Under the pieces are notes generated by a model. That model did not search any database. It was not told the origin of the DNA and was given only the letters and a program-made list of their open reading frames with translations. A DNA stretch of 64,000 nt from Desulfovibrio sp. TomC. Its GTDB lineage: Bacteria; Desulfobacterota; Desulfovibrionia; Desulfovibrionales; Desulfovibrionaceae. This document shows positions 1 through 7,783 of this stretch, piece after piece. The position numbers and the translations under genes were made by a program. Positions within the stretch are counted from its first letter, which is position 1. Each line of letters opens with the position of its first letter. The stretch spans positions 62,001 through 126,000 of the forward strand of contig NZ_JSEH01000016.1 in assembly GCF_000801335.2 (NCBI RefSeq), in the 5' to 3' direction.

Positions 1-1573
1 CTCCGGCCTCGTGAAAGAGCATGTGGCAGCCGCCGGCGTCGATAAAATTGATGCCCGAACCGAGGATCAGAATGTGGCACTGCTCGGGGCTCCTGGCCAC
101 GAGACGGTGCAATTCCTCGGCGATATGGTTGACGGCCCCGAAGAAAATCGAGCCGTCCAGGCGCAGAATCTTCAGCTGCGGGCACTCGGCCAGGGGCTTT
201 CGCCGCACATTGGTCAGGGCGCGGTGGGCCGAATCCGGATTCGGGGCCAGGGTGATGAAATGCGGGTGGCTGGTGCGGCGCAGGTAGAGCAGAAGCGACA
301 GCATGACCCCGGCATAGATGGCAAATTCCAGGGCCACAAAGAGCGTGGCCAGGAAGGTCGCCCCCAACACCCCGGCTTCCGAGCGGTCCGTGTGCAGGAT
401 ATGGCGGATGGCCTTGCCATTGACCAGCCCGGCCGCCACCAGCACGATGACCCCGGCCATGGCCGGTATGGGCAGATAGGCCGTGGCCGGGGCAACAAGC
501 AGCACCACCGCGGCCAAAAACAGGGCCGAAAAGACCGCTGCCAGCGGCGTCTTGGCCCCGGCGTCGAAATTGACCCCGGTGCGGGTGAACGACCCGGACG
601 AGGCATAGCCCGACAAAAAGCCGCCGACCAGATTGGCCAGCCCCTGGCCGATAAATTCCTGGCTGTTGTCGATGGTCTGCTCCGAGCGCACGGCCACGGC
701 CCGGGCAATGGACACGGCCTCGGCCAGGCCAAGCATGGCTACGGCCAGGGCTCCGGGGAAAAGCACCCGGAAAGTGCCGAGATCAAATTCCGGCAGGGAC
801 AGGGGCGGCAGACTGGACGGCAAGGCCCCGACCAGCTTGGCCCCGTGTCCGGCCCCGTCCACCAGCTGGCAGACCAGACTGCCGCCGACAAGGGCCAGGA
901 GCAGGGCCGGGGAACGCGGCCAGAGCCGGCGAAGAAGGATGGCCAGGACCAGCGTGGACCCGGCAATGAGCGCCACCGTCCCGTTTATGGCCGGGAGCTG
1001 CCCCAAAAAAGCGAACCAGGTTTCCAGAAACGAGCCGCCGCGCGGCAGCGTGACCCCGAAAAAATGCCCCAGCTGGCTGGTGGCGATCAGGATGGCCGCA
1101 CCGGCCGTAAAGCCCGTCACCACCGAATGGGACACAAAATTGACCACCCCGCCCAGGCGGGCCAGTCCCAGGCCGAACTGCACCAGCCCGCACAGGGCGG
1201 TCAGGGCCAACACGAGGCGGATATAGTCCGGCGACCCCGGCAGGGCCAGCTGGCTGACATTGGCGTAGACGACCAGGGAGATGGCCGTGGTCGGGCCGGA
1301 GATGAGGTGCCAGGAGGAACCGAACAGGGCAGCCACGATGACCGGGGCCATGGCGGCGTAGAGACCGTACTGGGGCGGCAGCCCGGCAATGGCGGCAAAG
1401 GCCACGCCCTGGGGCAGGACAATGACCGCGCCGGTCAGCCCGGCCCACAGGTCGGCGGACAGCGTGCGGCGGTTGACCCGCGGCCACCAGCCAAGAAACG
1501 GCAGGAACCGGGGCAGGGTCTTTTTAAGCGCGTCCAGGGACGTCGGACGTCGGGGCAGTTCACAGCGTTCCAT
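1..1573 (-). CDS. SulP/SLC26-family anion (sulfate) permease, C-terminus cut by window edge
   Basis: Inner-membrane secondary transporter of the SulP family, which usually moves sulfate, bicarbonate or other small anions. The start is the ATG at 1573-1571, giving MERCELPRRPTS, then a hydrophilic stretch and the family hallmark LTGAVIVLPQGVAFAAIAGL in the first membrane span, followed by PPQYGLYAAM. A series of hydrophobic segments follows. Near the window edge the frame becomes a STAS domain: LDGSIFFGAVNHI and then ILGSGINFIDAGG, the conserved anti-sigma-antagonist-like motif. The last residues are lost beyond base 1. In a sulfate reducer, sulfate uptake is an obvious candidate role, but SulP substrates cannot be read from sequence. 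No partner gene is visible. Confidence 0.9.
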   Translation of the reverse strand, partial: MERCELPRRPTSLDALKKTLPRFLPFLGWWPRVNRRTLSADLWAGLTGAVIVLPQGVAFAAIAGLPPQYGLYAAMAPVIVAALFGSSWHLISGPTTAISLVVYANVSQLALPGSPDYIRLVLALTALCGLVQFGLGLARLGGVVNFVSHSVVTGFTAGAAILIATSQLGHFFGVTLPRGGSFLETWFAFLGQLPAINGTVALIAGSTLVLAILLRRLWPRSPALLLALVGGSLVCQLVDGAGHGAKLVGALPSSLPPLSLPEFDLGTFRVLFPGALAVAMLGLAEAVSIARAVAVRSEQTIDNSQEFIGQGLANLVGGFLSGYASSGSFTRTGVNFDAGAKTPLAAVFSALFLAAVVLLVAPATAYLPIPAMAGVIVLVAAGLVNGKAIRHILHTDRSEAGVLGATFLATLFVALEFAIYAGVMLSLLLYLRRTSHPHFITLAPNPDSAHRALTNVRRKPLAECPQLKILRLDGSIFFGAVNHIAEELHRLVARSPEQCHILILGSGINFIDAGGCHMLFHEAG

Positions 1574-1830
1574 GCCGGTCTCCAGGGCTGGGCGTATGCT
1601 AGCGACCATACCCGGGAAGCCGGCAGGGTCAAGCCGGCTGGTCTGCAGCAGACGACGCCCTCGCCCTCCGCGCCCATCGCTCCCACGCCCCCTTGCCACG
1701 ACGGGGAAAGCGTCTTACAGTTTCATTCCTTTCCTCCACGGACGGAGCCGGTCCCCGATTGATGCGGGGCCGCGAGGGCAGGCACGCTCGTGTCCCCGCC
1801 GCGCAGCGCTTTTGCGCCCGGAGTCCGCCC

Positions 1831-2202
1831 ATGGCCGCCATTGCCGCCACATCCCCCATCGGGGCCTATCAGCGCGAGGCGTCTCGCCTGGCTTCGGCTG
1901 TGCCCAACGTCGGCGGCAAGATCGTCAACCGCGAGGCCGGGTTCAACGTCGGCCCGTTTTCCGTGCGCTATACCGCCACGGACTATGAATTCGACCTCAC
2001 CGGGGCCACGGCCCAGACCCCCCAGACCTCGTTCGCCGACACCCTGGACGCGGCCGCAACCGTGGCCAAGCTGGCCGAAATGCCGGCCCTGGAAGAAACG
2101 CCGCCGCCCAACGCCCTGACCCGCAGGCAGGCCCTGGCCGGCTACGCCGCCGCTGCCACAGCCAGACCCGCGACCCCGTCCATGTTCTCGGTGCGGGCGT
2201 AG
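1831..2202 (+). CDS. small hypothetical protein
   Basis: A 123-residue protein of unknown function. The frame is open further upstream, but the ATG at 1831 (MAAIAATSPIGAYQ) is the most protein-like start; no strong ribosome binding site precedes it. The sequence is rich in Ala, Thr and Pro, has no membrane span or signal peptide, and contains VNREAGFNVGPFSVRYTATD, which looks like a short beta segment. The tail is Ala-rich and low complexity. It is divergent from the SulP gene and convergent with the methyltransferase gene at 2459-2941. I recognise no family. Confidence 0.55.
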   Translation: MAAIAATSPIGAYQREASRLASAVPNVGGKIVNREAGFNVGPFSVRYTATDYEFDLTGATAQTPQTSFADTLDAAATVAKLAEMPALEETPPPNALTRRQALAGYAAAATARPATPSMFSVRA

Positions 2203-2224
2203 ATCGTTGAAATGATGCAGGGAA

Positions 2225-2370
2225 GAGTGCCTCCGGCGGCCGGGGTGTTGGGTGAGAAAAGAGAAAGAGTGCCTCCGGCGGCCGGGGGCCTGAGGCCCCC
2301 GGACCCCCCAGCGGGAAGAGGTTTTTTAGGGGGTTTTGGACGGGGGGTGTCAAACGGGTCGGTTGTGGGC
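2225..2370 (+). repeat. dispersed hairpin element, copy A (with partial tandem copy)
   Basis: Copy of the intergenic element family. It begins with a 13-base block GCCTCCGGCGGCC, here present twice (about 2229 and 2271), followed by a GGGGGCC/GGCCCCC hairpin, then ACCCC...GGGGGTTTTGG and a last block GGGTCGGTTGTGGGC. It lies just behind the stop of the small gene ending at 2202 and has that gene's orientation. Confidence 0.7.
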
Positions 2371-2458
2371 CGGAAACAGCCCGAGCCGAGGCTTGACGGC
2401 AACCACGGCTGCTCCGATGACCGGAAGGATGCCCCCGGCCACCGGCAAAGACGTTGCC

Positions 2459-2941
2459 TCAGCCGGCCGAAGGCTCACCCGACCGGCTGAATTTGGGCAC
2501 GATGCCGCCCACGCGCCGGCAGTAGCGTTGGTACTCCTCGCCATAGCGCCCAAGCAGCCAGGCTTCCTCGTGGGGAATGCACAAGCGGTAGATTATCGCC
2601 GCCACAACCGGTGTGAGCAGGGAGAGAAGCGTGCCCTGCATCAGCGCCAGCCCCGGCACAATGCACCAGACCCAGGCGGCGTAGAGGGGATGGCGCACCA
2701 CGGCAAAAATGCCGCGCGTGGCCAGCTGTCCGGCGTCAATGGCCTTGTAGACGGAAAAGGTGCCCAGGGCATAGACGACTAGGCCCAGAAAAAGCAGCAC
2801 GCCGGCTCCGGCCAGGGCCAGCCGCTCGGGCACAAGCCGGTCGCAAAACGAGGCAATGAGGATGGTGTCGTAAAAAATGGCCAACAGCGCATAGCAGATC
2901 GTGGCCCGGTACAGCATGGTTCCCATACCCCAACGATTCAT
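2459..2941 (-). CDS. isoprenylcysteine carboxyl methyltransferase-like membrane methyltransferase
   Basis: Polytopic membrane protein of 160 residues in the ICMT/PEMT superfamily of SAM-dependent methyltransferases. The start at 2941 follows a good GGAGG ribosome binding site. Four or so hydrophobic segments are visible. The C-terminal half carries the family signature: RHPLYAAWVW, a later hydrophobic span, then EEAWLLGRYGEEYQRYCRRV, corresponding to the conserved RHPxY and EExxLxxxFGxxYxxY cofactor-binding elements. The methyl acceptor is not predictable; bacterial members act on lipids, isoprenoids or small molecules. It stands alone, convergent with a repeat element. Confidence 0.8.
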   Translation of the reverse strand: MNRWGMGTMLYRATICYALLAIFYDTILIASFCDRLVPERLALAGAGVLLFLGLVVYALGTFSVYKAIDAGQLATRGIFAVVRHPLYAAWVWCIVPGLALMQGTLLSLLTPVVAAIIYRLCIPHEEAWLLGRYGEEYQRYCRRVGGIVPKFSRSGEPSAG

Positions 2942-3233
2942 GGCCCCACCTCCAAGGTCATGACTCGGTTGCACCCAAATTTTCGCCGCCTGTCAAGCCT
3001 GCCGCCGCCCTGCACGCTGCCGGACAAGCCGGATTTCCGACCCGGGCCAAAGCCCACTACCGCTCCCGGGGCTTTGCATGGTAGCATTGCTCCCACACGG
3101 GGTAGGCCGCCCCCCCCCCCCGCGCGCTTGCTGCGCCCACGTTTTCCCAAAGGGAGTTTTCTGGCCTTTCGACACCAGCGCCGGACCTGAACCTGACCTG
3201 TCCCGGCGCGCAAATCGCCCGCCGGAGGTCGCC

Positions 3234-4085
3234 ATGCCCGACACCTTCCCCGATCCGTCCCTGCCCGAAACGTCCCTGGACAAGCTGCTCGCCGCCCTGG
3301 GATTGACCGAAGAGCCATATGGTCTTTTTTACACCGACAGCGAACCGGTCGACGGGTTTTTCCCGGATGCCGGCCCGCCGCTGTCCCTGGAACGCGAGGC
3401 CCGGGGAGAGGTGGACTGGGGCGCCGTCTGGGGCCATTTTTCCTGCGTCATGGGCAAGCTCTGGCTGGCCCGCAAAAAGCGCGCGGCCGCCTGGTTTGAC
3501 GCCGAACACTACGGCTGTCCCGGCGGTTCCTTCTACCTGGGTTTTCACGCGCCCCAACTGGAATTTATCACCTGCTACGTCTCGACCGGCATCCCCGGCA
3601 GCCCGGTGACCGGCGAACGCTACCTGCCCTCCCCGGCCTCGGCCCGCCGGTTTTTCACCGAACTCGCCCCCCGTCCGGCCCCGGCCAAATACTGCGTGCT
3701 CAAACCCATCACCCATTTTGCCCCGACCGAACTCCCGGAAACCGTGATCTTTTTCGGGCGCGGCGAGGTCCTGACCGGCCTGTCCACCCTGGCCGCCTTT
3801 GTCGCCGATGATTTCGAGATCGTGGCCGCGCCCTTTGGGGCCGGGTGCAGCTTCATCGCCACCTGGCTGTTCCATTATCAGGCGGCAGGCCGCCCCCGGG
3901 CCGTGCTCGGCTGCGGCGACCCGTCGGCCCGCAAGTTCATGAAGCCCGACGAAATGACCTTTACCGTGCCCTACGCCCTCTATCGGCAATTTCTTATGCG
4001 CTGGCCGGAATCCTTCCTGCCGACCAAAACCTGGGGCCTGGTCCAAAAAAAGATCGCCCGCAGCCGGGAGGCCTGGGGGGAATGA
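3234..4085 (+). CDS. DUF169 family protein
   Basis: Soluble protein of 283 residues matching the DUF169 family of anaerobes and methanogens, whose biochemical role is not established. The ATG at 3234 is preceded by GGAGGTCGCC, a good ribosome binding site, so the open upstream part of the frame is not used. Visible family features are EEPYGLFYTD near residue 25, LEFITCYVSTGIPG in the middle, and CGDPSARKFMKPDEMTFTVPYAL near the C-terminus. Several cysteines are present, but no classical FeS or metal motif. Its stop overlaps the start of a decayed alpha/beta-hydrolase segment. Confidence 0.85.
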   Translation: MPDTFPDPSLPETSLDKLLAALGLTEEPYGLFYTDSEPVDGFFPDAGPPLSLEREARGEVDWGAVWGHFSCVMGKLWLARKKRAAAWFDAEHYGCPGGSFYLGFHAPQLEFITCYVSTGIPGSPVTGERYLPSPASARRFFTELAPRPAPAKYCVLKPITHFAPTELPETVIFFGRGEVLTGLSTLAAFVADDFEIVAAPFGAGCSFIATWLFHYQAAGRPRAVLGCGDPSARKFMKPDEMTFTVPYALYRQFLMRWPESFLPTKTWGLVQKKIARSREAWGE

Positions 4086-4251
4086 GCGGGAGCGGTGGGA
4101 CCGCTCTGACGCAGCCACGCCCGAGACAACAGTGGATTTCGCCGCCCGCATCCCCGGGGCCAGGCTGGTCGTCATCGAGGACGCCAGCCACAGCCACCAT
4201 CTGGAGCAGCCGGAGGTGTATTTGGAGGCGTTGGCTGGGTTTATGGCGTAA
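4084..4251 (+). pseudogene. C-terminal fragment of an alpha/beta-hydrolase
   Basis: An open segment directly behind the DUF169 gene translates to VDFAARIPGARLVVIEDASH followed by HHLEQPEVYLEALAGFMA and a TAA at 4249-4251. This is the typical end of an alpha/beta-hydrolase: the strand before the catalytic His, the His itself (DASHSHHLEQPE) and the last helix. The nucleophile elbow and lid are absent, and no start with a ribosome binding site is available. It is therefore read as the leftover of a deleted gene rather than a working peptide. Confidence 0.6.
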
Positions 4252-4430
4252 GCGGCCCAGGCCGCACAGGTCTGCCGGGCGATGCCGTCGCCGCAGCGCC
4301 TGCCCCTGGCGCGTCGGTGGCAACGGCCCGGCATCGACGCCCGGGGCCGGAGTGCAGCGGGAAAATCGCCCGAAACGGGCAAACGGGAACACGCAGAAAT
4401 CCGGCCGCAAACAAGGAGACAGGGGTCACT

Positions 4431-4955
4431 ATGCCCGCCCGCAAACACTTCAGTTTTTTATCAAAAATCCTGCTGGCTCTAACCAGTCGCCATGGCATTA
4501 TCGCCTTCAACATCTTTCTGACGGGGCTGTCCGCCATCTCGCTTTGGGTCATGCTCCCGATGATTTATGATGCGGCCAGCCATACCTCGGAACTTGAGAA
4601 CATTGCAGAATATCTTGGCGTCATTTTCATCGGCTACGGCGTCGCTATTGAGGAACGCCAGTCGTTCATGGGCATCTTCAAGCTCTATCCCGAGTTCCAG
4701 ACGCCCTTTCAGAGCAGGATAGACCACATCTGCCACGAATACGGGCTTTGTTATCTCCTGCTCGGCCTTTTTATGGAGATCTGCGTCGCCTGCATCAAAA
4801 TCCCGGACGCCATCATCGACACGGACAACATAGAGGATATTTTCTTCTCCATCAGCGCCCTGTTCTTGTTCGCAAGCGCCGCGCTCATGATCCACCAATC
4901 CTGGATTCTGTTGCGGGCCAGGGACGTTGCAAACGAGGGCAGCCAGGAGCCGTGA
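4431..4955 (+). CDS. small integral membrane protein, unknown function
   Basis: A 174-residue protein starting at ATG 4431 behind AAGGAGACAGGGGTCACT. Hydrophobic segments occur at about residues 8-22 and 27-46 (IIAFNIFLTGLSAISLWVML), 60-75, 105-125 (GLCYLLLGLFMEICVACIKI) and 140-160, suggesting four or five membrane spans. The region EERQSFMGIFKLYPEFQTP between spans is polar. Codon use is visibly less GC-biased than in its neighbours, which may indicate acquisition. I do not recognise the family. It stands alone between the hydrolase fragment and the NAD-salvage operon. Confidence 0.65.
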   Translation: MPARKHFSFLSKILLALTSRHGIIAFNIFLTGLSAISLWVMLPMIYDAASHTSELENIAEYLGVIFIGYGVAIEERQSFMGIFKLYPEFQTPFQSRIDHICHEYGLCYLLLGLFMEICVACIKIPDAIIDTDNIEDIFFSISALFLFASAALMIHQSWILLRARDVANEGSQEP

Positions 4956-5057
4956 TGGGTTTGTAGCCAGCCAGGGAGCGATCGGCAGCGTTTTTCCCGT
5001 GTGAAGGGCGCTCGAAACAGGACCGGAAGGGCCGGGGCCCCCTCCCCCTTGCAGGCG

Positions 5058-5756
5058 TCAGACCCCCGAAAACACGCCCTCCGGTTCACTCAGGACGGCT
5101 TCCAACCGCTCGCAAAACAGACTCACGTGCCGGCCGTCCACGAAGCTGTGCAACACTTCCAGCGCCACCGGCAGGGTCAACAGACCAGGGTCGATCTTGC
5201 CAAAGACCACGCGCGGCACGGAATCCTGCCAGGGGTCGCCCCAGGGGTTGGACAGGGCCGTGAAGGCCACCTCCGGCAGATTGCTCATGTAAATAAGGCC
5301 CTGGCCTTCCGCGCCGGCCGGAGTCAGGGTCGGGCGCAGGTCGGCCGCAGCCCGGGCCGCGTCCAATGCGGCGGCAAACCGGGCAAAATCCGTAGCATAC
5401 CCGGCCACGCAATTGGCATGAAGGCTTTTCCCCTGCGGCACATAGGTGAACCCGGCATTAACCGTGTCAAACTCCACCGGCCGCAGATCAACCAGACGCA
5501 AACGCAGTTCCGGCACGCTGTTGGCGCTTTGCATGATCGCGTAATACAGGCAATCCGACAGTCGCGGCTTTGTCCCGGCGCACCGCTTTCTATAGGTCGT
5601 CAGGTTCTCGACGGACACCGGTGCGGTGACAGCCAGACAGGGATTGCGCCGGCCCTGGAAAAACTGGAAATGCTCCCTCCGTTCCCACTGGTCCAGATCG
5701 ATAACGCGCATGGCCTTGCCCACTCCACAACAGCTCGATTCTCCAGATGCAGCCAT
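5058..5756 (-). CDS. chloramphenicol acetyltransferase (CAT)-like O-acetyltransferase
   Basis: CAT-fold acyl-CoA-dependent acyltransferase. The family start MRVIDLDQWERREHFQFF (compare the MKKIDxxxWxRKEHFxxF type) is at 5711, while an ATG at 5756 lies 6 bases behind the upstream stop with GAGG in front; either may be used. The catalytic motif HxxxDG appears as HSFVDGRHVSLF near the C-terminus. The middle holds SVPELRLRL and SNLPEVAFTALSNPW, both CAT-like. It is the last gene of a three-gene minus-strand unit with two NAD-salvage genes. The position suggests a metabolic acyltransferase, although real antibiotic acetylation cannot be excluded from sequence. Confidence 0.85.
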   Translation of the reverse strand: MAASGESSCCGVGKAMRVIDLDQWERREHFQFFQGRRNPCLAVTAPVSVENLTTYRKRCAGTKPRLSDCLYYAIMQSANSVPELRLRLVDLRPVEFDTVNAGFTYVPQGKSLHANCVAGYATDFARFAAALDAARAAADLRPTLTPAGAEGQGLIYMSNLPEVAFTALSNPWGDPWQDSVPRVVFGKIDPGLLTLPVALEVLHSFVDGRHVSLFCERLEAVLSEPEGVFSGV

Positions 5757-5762
5757 ACGCCC

Positions 5763-6323
5763 TCAGCCCAATTGCCCAAGAAGCGCTGCCGTGTCCGTAA
5801 ACGCGACTCCGGCCTGACGCATGGTCTCCAGGGCTTTGTCGGCGTCGCCTTCATGCAGGTCCACGCCGGCGATGGCGTCCAGGACCACGGTGACAGCCAG
5901 TCCCCTGGCCCGCGCGTCCAGGGAACAAGCCTGCACGCAGTATTCCGTGGCCACGCCGGCCATGTAGAGATGGGTTGCCCCAAAGGCCTTCAGAAGATTC
6001 TCTGCCGGGGCATGGGCCAAAAATGACATGGCGTCTTTATGGAACACAATGTCTCCGGGGCCGGCCTGGAGCTCGTCGACGATCCGCGCCCCCCAGGTGC
6101 CCATGACGCAGTGCGGCGGCCAGGAGGCAAACTCTTCGGAATCCTCCGGGTGGGCATCGTTCACATACAGGACCGGCCAGCCGGCGGCGCGAAAGGCGGC
6201 CCGAAGCCGGACGATGGGGTCCACCACGCCCTGGCCTTTGGCAAAATACAGTTTGCCCGACGGCTTGATGAAATCATTGAGCATATCGACGATGACAAAC
6301 AGTTTTCCCACAGCGACCGCCAT
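5763..6323 (-). CDS. isochorismatase-family cysteine hydrolase, probable nicotinamidase
   Basis: A 186-residue cysteine hydrolase. The catalytic triad of the family is visible: Asp in FVIVDMLNDF near residue 13, Lys in IVFHKDAMSF near residue 95, and Cys in GVATEYCVQA near residue 130 after the usual cis-peptide region. The pair WPPHC...GTWGA matches the conserved substrate-side loop of nicotinamidase-like members. It begins 3 bases behind the stop of the nicotinate phosphoribosyltransferase gene. That coupling makes nicotinamide deamidation to nicotinate (PncA role in NAD recycling) the best functional guess. Other isochorismatase-family amidases remain possible. Confidence 0.85.
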   Translation of the reverse strand: MAVAVGKLFVIVDMLNDFIKPSGKLYFAKGQGVVDPIVRLRAAFRAAGWPVLYVNDAHPEDSEEFASWPPHCVMGTWGARIVDELQAGPGDIVFHKDAMSFLAHAPAENLLKAFGATHLYMAGVATEYCVQACSLDARARGLAVTVVLDAIAGVDLHEGDADKALETMRQAGVAFTDTAALLGQLG

Positions 6324-6326
6324 TGG

Positions 6327-7424
6327 CTAAAGGATGCGTTGCAGACGCGGATTGGCCCGGTAGCCCCGGCCCGTCTTGGCCAGATCCCGGCCCTCGATCC
6401 GCACGATGTCGGCGGTGGCGCACCAGGCGTCAAACAGACCGCCAATTCCCAGGGAATCAAAAAGCCGGCCATGCTCGCGTTCGGCAGCGGCAAAGGCGGC
6501 CACCTTGGCCGGATTGCCAAAGCCGCTGGAGAGCACGATGCCGACGTGTTGCAACCCGGCGGCGTCCAACGCCCGACGCAGAGCCAGCGTGCCGGCCACG
6601 GTGACGCCCTGGCCCGTGACAAAGGCGCGGCCGTCAAAGGGTGTCCCGCCCTGGGCCATAAGCTCGCCGGCCGTGTCCAGGCGCACCCCTTGCAAGCGGT
6701 CGCCCAAGGCCCGGGCCGTGTCCAGGGCATCGTCAATTTCGTGGTTAAAGGTGTCGACCAGGGCGATGCGGCCGCACTCGGGTTCGATGTGGCGGTCAAA
6801 AGCCAGGGTCGCCTCGCGCGTTGCGTGCTCCGGTCCGACATGGTGGGCAAAAACCAGAATGAGGGCATGGGGAATGGTGCCAACGCCAGCCGCGAGGCCA
6901 GCCGCAGCCGCTCCGGCATCCGTGGCGCAGGAATCAAACCCGGCCGCAACGGCCGCCCGGCTGATGGCCGCCTCCATGGACCAGTGCCAGTGTCTGGCCC
7001 CGAAATACATCAGTCCCTTGTCCGGGACCAACCGGCGAATGGCCCCGGCCTTGGCCGCAACCGCCGCCAGATCCGGCGCGGCCAGCCCGTTTGCCTGGCT
7101 GGTGCGGGCGGTCAGGACGCCCAGATACATGGTCTCCAGCTCGATAAAATCCTGGATCGGGCCTTCGATGTGCATGACCGGTTCGAGCGGCGAAAAGGGG
7201 CTGCCGTCGGGCAGGGCCATGACTGTGCCGCCATGCTCGGCCAGGGGCGAGTAGGCGCGAAAAAGCTCGGCCGCCTCGGCCACGCCCTGGAGAACGCCCG
7301 GCCCGTTGCGGAAAAAGACCTGTATGGTCGCCCGGGGACTCAGCCCTTCGCGCGCAAGGATCAGGCGCGAGCGGATGAAATACTTATCGGTATAGGGCAG
7401 GTGGCTTTCGGGAAGCGGCGGCAT
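6327..7424 (-). CDS. pncB: nicotinate phosphoribosyltransferase
   Basis: Converts nicotinate and PRPP to nicotinate mononucleotide in the Preiss-Handler NAD pathway. At 365 residues it matches the compact archaeal-type enzymes. Key features are the N-terminal YTDKYFIRSR, the region FIELETMYLGVLTARTSQAN (about 105-125), FGARHWHWSMEAAISRAAVA (about 150) corresponding to the GARR/GxRH active-site loop, VDTFNHEIDD (about 245) and VRLDTAGEL followed by a phosphate-binding SSGFGNP near residue 300. It is first in the minus-strand unit with the nicotinamidase-like and CAT-like genes. The two NAD-salvage activities sit in sequence. Confidence 0.9.
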   Translation of the reverse strand: MPPLPESHLPYTDKYFIRSRLILAREGLSPRATIQVFFRNGPGVLQGVAEAAELFRAYSPLAEHGGTVMALPDGSPFSPLEPVMHIEGPIQDFIELETMYLGVLTARTSQANGLAAPDLAAVAAKAGAIRRLVPDKGLMYFGARHWHWSMEAAISRAAVAAGFDSCATDAGAAAAGLAAGVGTIPHALILVFAHHVGPEHATREATLAFDRHIEPECGRIALVDTFNHEIDDALDTARALGDRLQGVRLDTAGELMAQGGTPFDGRAFVTGQGVTVAGTLALRRALDAAGLQHVGIVLSSGFGNPAKVAAFAAAEREHGRLFDSLGIGGLFDAWCATADIVRIEGRDLAKTGRGYRANPRLQRIL

Positions 7425-7783
7425 GGCGACTCCATGATCGGGCGCAGGCTGTGGTTACGTAGGCATTTGTTCAACAAATAGTGTGCCTTCACGGCGTTGC
7501 CAAGCGAAACCTGCGGGGCTGATCCTGCTTTGAAAAGCGCAACTCCAGGCGTGCTGGCCCTTCTTCAGGCAATCTCCCACCCGATACCGGCGGAGGGTCG
7601 CAAAAAAGGCGGCCCCCGCTTGGAACCGCCTTTCGTCTTGCTCAAAAAATCCAGCGCACCCGCCAGCTGGCGCACCGCTGCACAACCAGCGCCGCAAACC
7701 CCTTGAAAACTTCTTCCAGTGCAGGGGTCCGGGGGGATCATCCCCCCGGCCGCCGGAGGCATTCTTTCTCTTCTCTGCTCCCC
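7425..7783 (-). repeat. intergenic stretch with dispersed hairpin element, copy B
   Basis: No gene is seen between pncB and alaS. On the minus strand, about 20 bases behind the alaS stop, GCCTCCGGCGGCC starts at 7761, followed by a GGGGGGATGATCCCCCC hairpin, then GGACCCCTGCA, AAGTTTTCAAGGGGTTT and a weaker tail to about 7671. The element has the orientation of alaS and sits where a 3'-end structure or terminator would be. The remainder (7425-7670) shows nothing recognisable. Confidence 0.7.

Noticed and set aside
11-1762. Very long plus-strand open frame opposite the SulP gene
   Set aside because: Its translation is Gln/Gly/Arg-rich with no domain, while the minus strand encodes a complete SulP core and STAS domain. 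It is a GC-driven shadow.
7725-7760. Repeated peptides of type MPPAAGGMIPPDPCTG in several frames as small genes
   Set aside because: They are translations of the dispersed hairpin element in either orientation, without ribosome binding sites or codon constraint.
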